Below, in pieces: positions 8,320-16,563 of a DNA stretch of 64,000 nt (position 1 is its first letter; the number at the start of each line of letters is the position of its first letter). The notes below the pieces were generated by a model. That model saw only the letters and a program-made list of their open reading frames with translations. It searched no databases and was not told the origin of the DNA. Position numbers and translations under genes: made by a program. Origin of the DNA: UBA11591 sp040220895. GTDB taxonomy: Bacteria; Bacteroidota; Bacteroidia; Flavobacteriales_E; Vicingaceae. The DNA lies in assembly GCA_040220895.1 (NCBI GenBank), contig JAVJVY010000019.1, forward strand, positions 372,001 to 436,000, read 5' to 3'.

Positions 8320-9615
8320 ATGACATCTGAGGTCAATGTATTTTGGTTTCGAAGGGATCTGAGGATGGAAGATAACGTTGCGCTTTCAGAGGCCTTGAAA
8401 AGTGACCGGGCCGTCCTGCCCATTTTTATTTTTGACCAAGACATTGTAGATGAACTTCCAAAGGACGATGCCCGGATAACTTTCATCTATCAGTGTCTAA
8501 AAAAATTAAACCAATCACTGGGTAATAAGGGGACCTCACTTAGCGTGTATAAGGGCAGACCACTCGAGGTACTTTCTCAAATTTGTCTAGAATTTAAGGT
8601 GCACTCGGTTTATGCCAATCGCGATTATGAGCCTTATGCCGTGGACCGCGACAACGGAATCAAGGACTTTCTTCAGGCTCAGGGTATAGGCTTTTTAACA
8701 TTCAAGGATCAGGTAATCTTTGAGATGGATGAAGTGACGAAGAATGATGGAAAACCCTACACTATATACACCCCGTTCAAGAACAAATGGTTGGCTCATT
8801 TTAAGGAGGAAATGATCTTGGAAAGAACCACGGATCAGTCTAATTATGTACCTTCTTCGTCCGCGTTTCCTTCAATGGAAGAATTGGGATTTAGCCCGTC
8901 GACCATAACCGTTAGAGATTTCGACCTTGGATCACTTGACCATTATTCTCAAAACAGGGATATACCGGCCAAGGATGCGACATCCTACCTGGGACCACAC
9001 TTAAGGTTTGGAACCTTGAGCATACGAACCATCATAAGAAGGTTAAATGGTGAACACCCGGTCTTTCTGAGTGAACTGATCTGGAGAGAATTCTTCATGC
9101 AAATATTGCATCATTTTCCTAAGGTTGTCCATGAGAATTTTCACCGCAAATACGATGGCATAAGCTGGCGTAACGACGAAGCAGAATTTGCCAGTTGGTG
9201 TCAGGGAGACACCGGATATCCCATGGTAGACGCCGGGATGAGGCAATTGAATCAGACAGGATACATGCACAACCGGGTTCGCATGGTGACGGCCAGTTTT
9301 TTATGCAAGCATTTGCTGATCGACTGGCGTTGGGGTGAAGCTTATTTTGCCGGCAGATTGTTGGATTACGAACTCTCGTCTAACAATGGAAATTGGCAAT
9401 GGGCTGCAGGGACAGGTTGTGACGCAGCCCCATATTTTCGGGTCTTTAATCCAACCAGCCAGTTAGAACGATTCGATAAGAAAATGGAATATGTAAAACG
9501 GTGGGTACCCGAGCTATTGACTCAGAATTACAGAAAACCGATGGTTGATCACAAGATGGCCCGGGATCGAGCGCTGAAAGTATACAAAGAAGGAATATCA
9601 AAAATGCAAGCATGA
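8320..9615 (+). CDS. phrB: Deoxyribodipyrimidine photolyase / cryptochrome
   Basis: 431 residues from the ATG at 8320 (MTSEVNVFWFRRDLRMEDN). A GTG at 8308, overlapping the upstream stop, is an alternative start adding four residues. The N-terminal alpha/beta antenna-binding domain runs to about residue 130. The C-terminal FAD domain carries the class hallmarks: ELIWREFFMQILHHFP, DAGMRQLNQTGYMHNRVRM, LLIDWRWGEAYFAGRLLDYE and NNGNWQWAAGTGCDAAPYFR. It repairs UV-induced cyclobutane dimers with blue light. CPD photolyase is likelier than a signalling cryptochrome because the DNA-lesion and FAD motifs are intact. Confidence 0.93.
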   Translation: MTSEVNVFWFRRDLRMEDNVALSEALKSDRAVLPIFIFDQDIVDELPKDDARITFIYQCLKKLNQSLGNKGTSLSVYKGRPLEVLSQICLEFKVHSVYANRDYEPYAVDRDNGIKDFLQAQGIGFLTFKDQVIFEMDEVTKNDGKPYTIYTPFKNKWLAHFKEEMILERTTDQSNYVPSSSAFPSMEELGFSPSTITVRDFDLGSLDHYSQNRDIPAKDATSYLGPHLRFGTLSIRTIIRRLNGEHPVFLSELIWREFFMQILHHFPKVVHENFHRKYDGISWRNDEAEFASWCQGDTGYPMVDAGMRQLNQTGYMHNRVRMVTASFLCKHLLIDWRWGEAYFAGRLLDYELSSNNGNWQWAAGTGCDAAPYFRVFNPTSQLERFDKKMEYVKRWVPELLTQNYRKPMVDHKMARDRALKVYKEGISKMQA

Positions 9616-9625
9616 CCGAGAATAG

Positions 9626-10213
9626 CTAGTATTCAATTTCGACCACAATTTCATTCCGTCGGTTTACAACTTCAAATGGGGGATTATAACCGAAATAGCT
9701 GAATTCATTCTTGTACTTAATATTGTTTTCCTTTAGCAGACCCTTAAGCTCGGCAGTATAGATGGCTATTTTCTCATCGTTTGCCCAACCCCCGAAAGTG
9801 ATTGCCGCCATTAATTTTTCTGATCGCTTCTCAATTCGAATGTTTTTATCGCTTGGCACCGGTAACGACTCTTGATCGTAATTTGAAGGCATCAAAAAGC
9901 GCATGGTGACAGAATCACTTATATCCATTGCCACCGGTGAAGTCATAGGCATTTTTACTCCCTCTTCGTTTTTACCGAAAATATATCCAGCCAATGTCCT
10001 GAAACCCAGGGAAGAACTTTCTTTATATGTAGAAGTTGCCATGGTGTAACTTGCAAAGTAGGCTGCTTCGTATTTTCTAATTTCGAAGTCATCAAAACGC
10101 TTGACAACATCGTAGGAATAACCCTCCACTTTTTTGGTTGCTCTAAATGAAAATGCCTGGCTGATTAAGAACAAGATGGCCAAAGCGGCAATTGCGATGA
10201 GTAAATATTTCAT
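9626..10213 (-). CDS. SOUL-family heme-binding protein
   Basis: 195 residues. A short N-terminal hydrophobic helix (YLLIAIAALAILFLISQAFS) anchors or exports the protein; the rest is a SOUL domain (EGYSYDVVKRFDDFEIRKYE, AGYIFGKNEEGVKMPMTSPV, and a C-terminal FGYNPPFEVVNRRNEI). SOUL proteins bind heme or tetrapyrroles; their bacterial role is unclear. It lies 10 bases downstream of the glutathione peroxidase gene and is probably cotranscribed with it. It converges on the photolyase gene with a 10-base gap and no visible terminator. Confidence 0.9.
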   Translation of the reverse strand: MKYLLIAIAALAILFLISQAFSFRATKKVEGYSYDVVKRFDDFEIRKYEAAYFASYTMATSTYKESSSLGFRTLAGYIFGKNEEGVKMPMTSPVAMDISDSVTMRFLMPSNYDQESLPVPSDKNIRIEKRSEKLMAAITFGGWANDEKIAIYTAELKGLLKENNIKYKNEFSYFGYNPPFEVVNRRNEIVVEIEY

Positions 10214-10223
10214 AGTTTCTGAA

Positions 10224-10787
10224 TTACATTAGTTTTCCGGTGATCTTTTCGCTCAATGGATTGGTCACGCTGTAGTAGAAGTCTATCAATTGACCATTTT
10301 CGTTGATGAGGTATTTTTGGAAGTTCCATCTAACGGTCGAACTTTTCACTCCATTCATCGATTCATCGGTTAACCATTGGTATAACGGATGTTGATTCTC
10401 ACCTTTCACTTCTACTTTTTCGGTCATTACGAAAGACACACCGTAATTAGTTGAACAAAACTTTTGAATTTCTGCGGCCTCGCCGGGCTCCTGACCTCCA
10501 AACTGGTTGCAAGGCACTCCGATGACAACTATTTTTTCGCCGTACTCCTCGTTAAGTTTTTGAAGATCTTCATATTGAGGGGTGAATCCACATTCGGATG
10601 CCACATTTACGATGAGCATTTTTTTACCCCTGAATTGACTCAGGTCCAATTCTTCTCCCATTAAGGTTTGTATGGAAATGTCGTAGATGCTTTTCATGTT
10701 CGTATTGTTAGAGTTTTTTTCCTGTGATTGGCAATTGAACAAGGTCAAGACCAAGGCAGCGCTAAAGATTGTTTTTAAGTATTTCAT
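10224..10787 (-). CDS. Glutathione peroxidase-family lipoprotein
   Basis: 187 residues from the ATG at 10787. The N-terminus MKYLKTIFSAALVLTLFNCQ is a lipoprotein signal with lipidation Cys19, so the enzyme is envelope-anchored. A longer in-frame start at 10844 is unlikely because the probable -7 box lies inside that extension. The thioredoxin-like fold carries the family motifs: NVASECGFTPQY with peroxidatic Cys66 (Cys, not selenocysteine), VPCNQFGGQEPG and WNFQKYLI. It reduces peroxides; many Cys-type homologues use thioredoxin rather than glutathione. It heads a two-gene unit with the SOUL gene. Confidence 0.92.
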   Translation of the reverse strand: MKYLKTIFSAALVLTLFNCQSQEKNSNNTNMKSIYDISIQTLMGEELDLSQFRGKKMLIVNVASECGFTPQYEDLQKLNEEYGEKIVVIGVPCNQFGGQEPGEAAEIQKFCSTNYGVSFVMTEKVEVKGENQHPLYQWLTDESMNGVKSSTVRWNFQKYLINENGQLIDFYYSVTNPLSEKITGKLM

Positions 10788-10803
10788 GGTTATAATTATT
10801 GTA

Positions 10804-10811
10804 CAAAGATA
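10804..10811 (-). promoter_or_regulatory. Possible -7 box (TATCTTTG) for the peroxidase gene
   Basis: Minus-strand TATCTTTG fits TAnnTTTG and lies 16 bases before the chosen ATG at 10787. No clear TTG sits 17-23 bases further upstream, so the call rests on the -7 box only. Confidence 0.45.
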
Positions 10812-10899
10812 CAATACCTTTTGATAATGTTTAAATAAAATCAATAAAAGTTAAACAAAAAGAAGTATTTTTACCAAAAATTACGCTCATTACCACGAT

Positions 10900-11595
10900 A
10901 TGAAAACATATTTAGTCATAGGATCTTCTTCAGGAATAGGTCGCGCGCTATCTGGGATATTATTGGAACAGGGTCATCGTGTTATGGGCACATTTAACCG
11001 GAACAACGATACTATTCAATCGAGCAATGCTGTATATCATCAATTGGATGTTACCAAAGAGGACCTTGACCTTTCATTCATACCCGAAAGTCTGGACGGT
11101 TTGGTTTACTGTCCTGGAAGCATTAATCTAATGCCCTTTCACCGCATAAAACCGGCTGAATTCCTCAATGATTACTCACTCCAGGTGCTGGGTGCGGTCA
11201 AGGTACTGCAAGGGGCCATGCCCGCTCTAAAAAAGGCCGAGGGTTCAGTAGTTATGTATTCGACCGTGGCAGTCCAGAATGGCTTCACTTTTCATTCTCA
11301 AGTAGCCACGTCAAAGGGGGCTATTGAAGGATTGACCAGATCACTTGCAGCCGAATGGGCGCCAACCATTCGAGTCAATTGCATTGCCCCTTCCTTGACA
11401 GATACACCATTGGCATCAAAATTGCTGAGTAGCGAAGAGAAAAAATCGGCCAACGCCCAACGACACCCGTTAAAAAAGATAGGTCAAGCGACAGACATCG
11501 CCGAAATGGCCTCTTTCCTGCTTTCTGATAAAGCTGCTTGGATTACCGGTCAGGTAATGCACGTCGACGGGGGAATGTCAAAAATTAAACTTTAA
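10900..11595 (+). CDS. SDR-family oxidoreductase
   Basis: 231 residues. A classical short-chain dehydrogenase: nucleotide motif GSSSGIGRALSG at residues 8-19, an NAG-like segment replaced by VYCPGSINL, a catalytic serine region (VVMYSTVAVQNG), and the C-terminal SFLLSDKAAWITGQVMHVDGG. The usual YxxxK is replaced here by a segment reading HSQVATSKGAIEG: the Lys is present (SK) but the Tyr position reads Val-Ala, which may alter or abolish catalysis. It is divergent from the peroxidase gene and starts a tight unit with the Lacal_2735-like and SRPBCC genes. Substrate is unknown. Confidence 0.88.
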   Translation: MKTYLVIGSSSGIGRALSGILLEQGHRVMGTFNRNNDTIQSSNAVYHQLDVTKEDLDLSFIPESLDGLVYCPGSINLMPFHRIKPAEFLNDYSLQVLGAVKVLQGAMPALKKAEGSVVMYSTVAVQNGFTFHSQVATSKGAIEGLTRSLAAEWAPTIRVNCIAPSLTDTPLASKLLSSEEKKSANAQRHPLKKIGQATDIAEMASFLLSDKAAWITGQVMHVDGGMSKIKL

Positions 11596-11604
11596 TTATA
11601 TACT

Positions 11605-11778
11605 ATGTTCGGACTATTCAATAAAAAATCGAAGATTGAAATTCTTCAAAAACGTTACGAAAAACTTATGAAGCGTTCCCACGAATTATCCACGGTGAAC
11701 AGAGCCGAGAGCGATCGAGTTTTTGCGGAAGCCCAGGAATTAGTCACGGCTATTGATGCACTAACAAGTCCTAAGTAA
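11605..11778 (+). CDS. Small Lacal_2735-family protein
   Basis: 57 residues, starting MFGLFNKKSKIEILQKRYEK and ending AIDALTSPK. It is one amphipathic, charged helical hairpin with no signal peptide. The MFGLFxKKSxxExLxxxYxKLxxxxxxLS pattern and the RAxSDxxxAEA segment match a small protein family I know from Bacteroidota as Lacal_2735. Its function is unknown. It lies 9 bases after the SDR gene, and its stop codon TAA shares one base with the ATG of the SRPBCC gene (TAATG), so the three genes are surely cotranscribed. The family often appears beside photolyase/SDR/SRPBCC genes, as here. Confidence 0.85.
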   Translation: MFGLFNKKSKIEILQKRYEKLMKRSHELSTVNRAESDRVFAEAQELVTAIDALTSPK

Positions 11779-12239
11779 TGGCCTTTTATCAATTCAAGGC
11801 ATTTCAACAAATCCCTTCTTCCATAGAGAAGGTTTGGGATTTCATTTCTTCTCCGGCCAATTTGAAAGTAATCACCCCCGATTACATGGGTTTTGATATC
11901 ACTTCCGAAGATCTTCCAAACAAAATGTATCCAGGAATGATCATAAGTTATAAGGTGAGTCCGTTGATGGGAATTAAAACCAATTGGGTCACTGAGATCA
12001 CCCAGGTTCGTGATAAAGAATTTTTCATAGATGAGCAACGCGTTGGTCCGTATGCTCTTTGGCATCACCAGCACCATATTGAAGCGAATTCTTCAGGAGT
12101 GCTCATGAAAGATATTGTATCATATCAACCTCCTTTTGGTTTCATAGGGGCAATTGCGAATTCCCTGATCATTGAAAAAAAGCTGAAAGAGATTTTTGAT
12201 TACCGTCAAGTAGCCATCATAGAGCGATTTGGTGCTTAA
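11778..12239 (+). CDS. SRPBCC-family protein
   Basis: 153 residues with the START/Bet v1-like ligand-binding layout: an N-terminal strand (FYQFKAFQQIPSSIEKVWDF), an SPANLKVITPDYMGF segment typical of the family, central strands (KTNWVTEITQVRDKEFFIDE, RVGPYALWHHQHHIEAN) and a long C-terminal helix. It binds an unknown hydrophobic ligand. Related proteins are named as cell-division inhibitor-like proteins in some annotations, without proof. It is third in the SDR/Lacal_2735/SRPBCC unit. Confidence 0.88.
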   Translation: MAFYQFKAFQQIPSSIEKVWDFISSPANLKVITPDYMGFDITSEDLPNKMYPGMIISYKVSPLMGIKTNWVTEITQVRDKEFFIDEQRVGPYALWHHQHHIEANSSGVLMKDIVSYQPPFGFIGAIANSLIIEKKLKEIFDYRQVAIIERFGA

Positions 12240-12250
12240 ACTTACCTTTT

Positions 12251-13048
12251 ATGTCTTTTCATGATTATATAAAAGTTAATCGAGCCGCATGGGACAAAAG
12301 GACAGCCGTCCATGTCAAATCTAAGTTCTATGACATGGCTTCCTTCAAATCGGGTCAAACGTCGTTGAAAAACATTGAACTCGAACTCATTGGAAATGTC
12401 GCTAAAAAAGACATTCTCCACCTGCAGTGTCATTTTGGACAAGACAGCATTTCGCTTAGCAGATTGGGGGCAAAGGTGACTGGTGTTGATTTTTCGGAAG
12501 TGGCCATTAAAAAGGCCAATGATATTGCTACCGCTGAAGGAGCGAAATGCGATTTCATCTGTTGTGATGTTTATGAGCTTGAGAACCATCTCTCCAAAAA
12601 ATATGACATTGTGTATACCACCTACGGAACCATTGGATGGCTGCCGGATTTGGATAAATGGGCAGCAATTGTTTCCTCATTTTTAAAGCCCGGTGGTCAA
12701 CTGGTTTTCGTTGAATTCCACCCGGTATTCTGGATGTTCGATAACAATCAGGAAAAGGTTCAGTACAATTATTTTAATGATTCCGCCATCCGAGAAGTGG
12801 AAGAGGGAACCTATGCTGATAAATCGGCTGATCTGAACGAAGAATACGTTACGTGGAATCACAACATCGCCGAAGTATTGACTTCCCTGTTAAATGCCGG
12901 AATGGAAATTACCGGTTTTAACGAGTACGATTATTCTCCGTACAAGATTTTTAATAATGCATCGGAATTTGAAGAAGGCAAATTCAGGGTGGAACATTTA
13001 GGACGGAAGCTACCCCTGGTGTATTCTATCCTTGCCACTAAAAAGTAA
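12251..13048 (+). CDS. Class I SAM-dependent methyltransferase
   Basis: 265 residues. Motif I reads ILHLQCHFGQDSISLSRLGA (about residues 55-74; Cys-His in place of the usual GxGxG), followed by VTGVDFSEVAIKKANDIA and a post-II CDVYEL segment; motif IV region is YDIVYTTYGTIGWL and the helix before the last strands is FLKPGGQLVFVEFHPV. This resembles small-molecule methyltransferases; the substrate is unknown. It follows the SRPBCC gene by 11 bases and precedes the pirin gene by 5, so it may be in the same unit. Confidence 0.85.
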   Translation: MSFHDYIKVNRAAWDKRTAVHVKSKFYDMASFKSGQTSLKNIELELIGNVAKKDILHLQCHFGQDSISLSRLGAKVTGVDFSEVAIKKANDIATAEGAKCDFICCDVYELENHLSKKYDIVYTTYGTIGWLPDLDKWAAIVSSFLKPGGQLVFVEFHPVFWMFDNNQEKVQYNYFNDSAIREVEEGTYADKSADLNEEYVTWNHNIAEVLTSLLNAGMEITGFNEYDYSPYKIFNNASEFEEGKFRVEHLGRKLPLVYSILATKK

Positions 13049-13053
13049 CGTAG

Positions 13054-13932
13054 ATGGATAGAAAAAAATTTATTCAAAAAACACTATTAAGCGCCGCAGC
13101 TGCGACTGCCGCACCGGCAATATTACATGCCAGAAATGTGCGCCCCAAAAAATCGGATTACGATGAATTAATGAAACCTGTGGGTTTTAATCATTTACCA
13201 AATAAGGAAAGATCAACCATGAACTCTGTTATTCATAAGGCCTCCAGCCGAGGTCATGCCAATCACGGCTGGTTGGACAGTCACCACACCTTTAGTTTTG
13301 CCAATTATTACAATCCTGAACGAATACATTTTGGTGTATTACGGGTATTGAATGACGACGTTGTTTCTCCGGGCAAGGGTTTTGGAACACATCCCCACGA
13401 CAACATGGAAATAGTTTCGATCCCACTCGAAGGCGACCTGGAGCACAAAGACAGCATGGGTAACACGGCCATAATCAGGGAAGGTGATGTGCAGGTCATG
13501 AGTGCCGGTACAGGAGTATTTCACAGTGAATACAACAAGAATCCTGATAAATCGGTAAAATTTCTTCAGATCTGGATTTTCCCCAGAGAAAAGCAAGTCA
13601 GCCCAAGGTACGATCAGATTTCGATCAAAGAAGTGGAAAAGAAAAATTCCCTCTACCAGATATTGTCCCCGAACAAGGACGATCAGGGGGTATGGGTGCA
13701 TCAGGACACCTGGTTTCACATGGGGAATTTCGATGCGGGAAAAAACGAAATATATGGCTTGAAAAAAAAGGGAAATGGGGCCTACATTTTTGTGATTGAT
13801 GGCCTTGTTTCTATCAATGGCAGCGAATTATCTTCAAGGGACGGATTCGGTATTTGGAACGTGGATGAATTAGAAATTAAGGCTGACAAGGCATCAAAAT
13901 TTCTGCTGATGGAAGTACCAATGAGCGTATAA
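13054..13932 (+). CDS. Pirin-family protein with an N-terminal export-type leader
   Basis: 292 residues. From about residue 56 (MNSVIHKASSRGHANHGWLD) onward this is a complete pirin: bicupin with metal-site residues in HPHDNMEIV and the HSEYN segment, plus the SPRYDQ/IWIFPRE stretch. Pirins bind iron and some have quercetinase activity. Unusually, the frame starts 55 residues earlier with MDRKKFIQKTLLSAAAATAA, a Tat-like leader with Arg-Lys instead of Arg-Arg, followed by an Ala-rich hydrophobic run and a linker. An internal ATG at 13219 matches the usual pirin start, so cytosolic translation from there is possible. A terminator follows. Confidence 0.88.
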   Translation: MDRKKFIQKTLLSAAAATAAPAILHARNVRPKKSDYDELMKPVGFNHLPNKERSTMNSVIHKASSRGHANHGWLDSHHTFSFANYYNPERIHFGVLRVLNDDVVSPGKGFGTHPHDNMEIVSIPLEGDLEHKDSMGNTAIIREGDVQVMSAGTGVFHSEYNKNPDKSVKFLQIWIFPREKQVSPRYDQISIKEVEKKNSLYQILSPNKDDQGVWVHQDTWFHMGNFDAGKNEIYGLKKKGNGAYIFVIDGLVSINGSELSSRDGFGIWNVDELEIKADKASKFLLMEVPMSV

Positions 13933-13964
13933 TAATTGGTTCTGCTTAATCTGCTTAATAAGAT

Positions 13965-14001
13965 AAGGGCGAAATACACGGCATTTTGCCCTTTCTTTTT
14001 T
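13965..14001 (+). terminator. Rho-independent terminator after the pirin gene
   Basis: An 11-bp stem AAGGGCGAAAT / ATTTTGCCCTT (one G-U pair) around a 7-base loop at 13965-13993, followed by a T-rich tail to 14001. It closes the plus-strand unit ending with the pirin gene. Confidence 0.85.
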
Positions 14002-14032
14002 CGTGCTACCTTAGTATGATAAAACTCAAAAT

Positions 14033-14215
14033 ATGAGAAAAAACATCGGGAGCAATACCCAACAAAGTGCGCTTTATGGCATGGGATTGATAGGTGCCCT
14101 TGTTTATTATATTTCAAATGCAGGCACCTTCCTTGGCGGCTTAGTTGGTGTGTTAAAATCATTTGTCTGGCCGGCGATATTGGTTTACGAGGCATTAGCG
14201 AAATTGGGCCTTTGA
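14033..14215 (+). CDS. Small hydrophobic protein, unknown function
   Basis: 60 residues with a charged N-terminus (MRKNIGSNTQQSALYGMG), a hydrophobic segment (LIGALVYYISNAGTFLGGLV) and a second one (VWPAILVYEALAKLG); probably one or two membrane helices. The GxIGAxVYYxxxAxTF...FVWPAxxVYE pattern resembles small membrane proteins seen in several phyla that have no assigned role. It sits alone between a terminator and the MscS gene, and its frame is not a shadow of another gene. Confidence 0.6.
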   Translation: MRKNIGSNTQQSALYGMGLIGALVYYISNAGTFLGGLVGVLKSFVWPAILVYEALAKLGL

Positions 14216-14318
14216 TGCGATGGAGAAGCATCCGGCCTTCTAGCCACCGCAAAGTCATATGATTATTTTAAATAAAGGTTGATTTTTTACTGCTATTATT
14301 GCCCTATAACAAGGTGAA

Positions 14319-15200
14319 GTGAACATTCTTGAGAAACTACATATTGACTGGAAAACCTTGGTCGTCATTTCCTTGACTTTGGTCAGTGCTATTATTCTTA
14401 CCCGGGTTTTCAGGTGGTTGATCGTTAAAACAATAGAAGGGGATTCCTTAGATATCAATGTAGATCCTACCCGATATAAATTTTTTAAGAATGCCATTTC
14501 GCTTCTTATTTGGATGATCGCAATCGGGCTTATCATTTCAGAAATACCCCGGCTAAGAAATTTTGCTCTTACCTTATTTGCGGGTGCGGGAATTCTTGTC
14601 GCTATCTTAGGATTTGCTGCTCAGGCAGCTTTTGCCAACATCGTCGGTGGGGTATTCATTGTCATGTTTAAGCCATTCAGGGTAGGGGACATGATCAAAG
14701 TGGGAAGCCTTCCATACGGAATCGTAGAAGATATTACCCTTCGACATACCATCATCACAAATTTTGAGAATAAGCGCATTATCATTCCAAATTCCGTTGT
14801 AAATTCAGAAACCGTTATCAATGACAGCATCTCGGATGAACGCGTTTGCCGTTGGATAGAATTCGGGATTAGTTACGATAGCGACGTGGATCTGGCAACA
14901 AGAATTATTCAGGAAGAATCGATCAAACACCCGCAGTGCATTGATATGCGCAATGCCGAGCAGAAAAAAAGCAAAGCCCCACAGGTAGAAGTGAGGTTGA
15001 TGTCTTTCGGTGATTTCAGTGTTAATCTAAGAGCCTACGTTTGGCTAAGGGATCCCTTACAGGCCATCCGAACCCACAGTGACATTAATAAAGCAGTTAA
15101 AAAGCGCTTTGACGCCGAAGGGATTGAAATACCATTCCCATATCGAACCATTGTCTACAAGAACGATCTTCCGCCTAATGCCAAAAGTAACGACGTATGA
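14319..15200 (+). CDS. Small-conductance mechanosensitive channel (MscS family)
   Basis: 293 residues from a GTG start (14319); no in-frame ATG lies near. Three membrane helices are predicted (about residues 8-28, 52-75, 80-115). TM3 shows the MscS glycine/alanine-rich pore pattern (AGAGILVAILGFAAQAAFANIVGG), followed by the beta-domain entry FRVGDMIKVG and GIVEDITLRHTIITNFENKRIIIPNS. It releases solutes on hypo-osmotic shock. Its stop overlaps the CorA start by four bases (ATGA). Confidence 0.92.
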   Translation: MNILEKLHIDWKTLVVISLTLVSAIILTRVFRWLIVKTIEGDSLDINVDPTRYKFFKNAISLLIWMIAIGLIISEIPRLRNFALTLFAGAGILVAILGFAAQAAFANIVGGVFIVMFKPFRVGDMIKVGSLPYGIVEDITLRHTIITNFENKRIIIPNSVVNSETVINDSISDERVCRWIEFGISYDSDVDLATRIIQEESIKHPQCIDMRNAEQKKSKAPQVEVRLMSFGDFSVNLRAYVWLRDPLQAIRTHSDINKAVKKRFDAEGIEIPFPYRTIVYKNDLPPNAKSNDV

Positions 15201-16261
15201 AAAAGTCTGATGACGTGATTTCGAAAAAGGCGGGTCTACCGCCAGGGGCACTGGTTCATGTGGGTAAACGAAAGACCGAACATGTCAAGATCACCGTCAT
15301 TGATTATGACAGGGACCATTTTGAACAACGGGAATTAGCATCTGTTGAAGAGTGCAAACCCTATAGCGAAAGCGCTTCGGTGAGCTGGATAAATGTAGAT
15401 GGTCTTCATGACATACCTACCATAGAAGCTATTGGTAATCAGTTTTCGCTACATCCTTTATTACTTGAGGACGTATTGAATACCCGACACCGTCCCAAAA
15501 CCGAGGAATTTGAAGAATACATGTTTGTGGTGCTAAAGATGTTAGGGGTCAGTGAAGACCGGGCAACGGTCGTTTCAGAGCAGGTAAGTTTTGTCCTTGG
15601 CCCTAAGTTTCTAATTTCTTTTCAGGAGGAAGAAGGAGACATCTTTGATGATTTCAGAAAACGATTGAGCAGCGGTCAGGCACAAGCGCGCGGATTGGGT
15701 TCAGATTATCTTTTATACCGCCTAATTGACACTGTTGTAGATAATTACTTCGTCGTTGTTGAACACATTTCAGACGACGTATTACAGTTGGAAGAAGTAG
15801 TTCTGGACAATCCCGATCAACATGTTCTGCAGGGAATCCAATTGGCAAAAAAGAAATTAATTCAGGCGCGTAAATCAATTGGACCGCTTAGAGAGGCTAT
15901 TTCCATATTGGAAAAGGATGGGGGCAAGCTGATAGCCAAAAAGACCACGCGACATTTAAGAGATGTTTATGAGCACGTTATTCAAGTAAATGAAAACATT
16001 GAAAATCAGCGAGACATGGTGAGCACACTGATGGATCTATACATGTCGGGCATGAGTAACAAAATGAATCAGGTAATGAAGGTTTTGACCATTATCTCTA
16101 CCATTTTTATACCTATGACCTTTATTGCCGGGATCTACGGCATGAATTTTGAAAACATGCCCGAACTGCATTGGCAAAACGGCTATTTCTACTCATTGGC
16201 GGCCATGCTTGTTATTTTGATCGGCATGCTCTTTTATTTCAAACATAAAGATTGGCTCTAA
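15197..16261 (+). CDS. corA: CorA-family magnesium/cobalt transporter
   Basis: 354 residues. The N-terminal cytoplasmic alpha/beta domain (SASVSWINVDGLHDI, LHPLLLEDVLNTRHRPK) leads into long helices and two C-terminal membrane helices joined by the selectivity loop YGMNFENMPE, which contains the diagnostic GMN motif. It forms pentameric divalent cation channels. It is translationally coupled to the MscS gene upstream and abuts the next small gene. Confidence 0.94.
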   Translation: MKKSDDVISKKAGLPPGALVHVGKRKTEHVKITVIDYDRDHFEQRELASVEECKPYSESASVSWINVDGLHDIPTIEAIGNQFSLHPLLLEDVLNTRHRPKTEEFEEYMFVVLKMLGVSEDRATVVSEQVSFVLGPKFLISFQEEEGDIFDDFRKRLSSGQAQARGLGSDYLLYRLIDTVVDNYFVVVEHISDDVLQLEEVVLDNPDQHVLQGIQLAKKKLIQARKSIGPLREAISILEKDGGKLIAKKTTRHLRDVYEHVIQVNENIENQRDMVSTLMDLYMSGMSNKMNQVMKVLTIISTIFIPMTFIAGIYGMNFENMPELHWQNGYFYSLAAMLVILIGMLFYFKHKDWL

Positions 16262-16563
16262 TGGCCTTTGCCGTTGTATACCTATTTGATGTTAAAGAGG
16301 GCAGGGAGGATGTCTTTGAATCAAGTTGGCGATCATTGACAGAACTCATCTATAAATACGAGGGAAGTCTTGGATCCAGATTGCACAAGCACGGTTCAAA
16401 CCATTACATTGCTTATGCTTTATGGCCGTCCCGTGAAAAATGGAAAGGCTATGGATCGTCCATGCCTGAAAAATCGCAGCGCTTTAGTGAGCAAATGCAT
16501 GAGGCTTGTAATTCCATCGAAGTACTATACGAATTAGACGTTGTGGAGGATCTACTTCAGTGA
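16261..16563 (+). CDS. Dimeric alpha/beta-barrel (ABM-like) protein
   Basis: 100 residues from the ATG at 16261, which shares its A with the corA stop (TAATG); a TTG three codons upstream is a weaker choice. The pattern FAVVYLFDVKEGREDVFESSW ... GSLGSRLHKHGSNHYIAYALW ... REKW resembles antibiotic-biosynthesis-monooxygenase-like ferredoxin folds. No catalytic residues are evident. Function unknown. Confidence 0.65.
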   Translation: MAFAVVYLFDVKEGREDVFESSWRSLTELIYKYEGSLGSRLHKHGSNHYIAYALWPSREKWKGYGSSMPEKSQRFSEQMHEACNSIEVLYELDVVEDLLQ

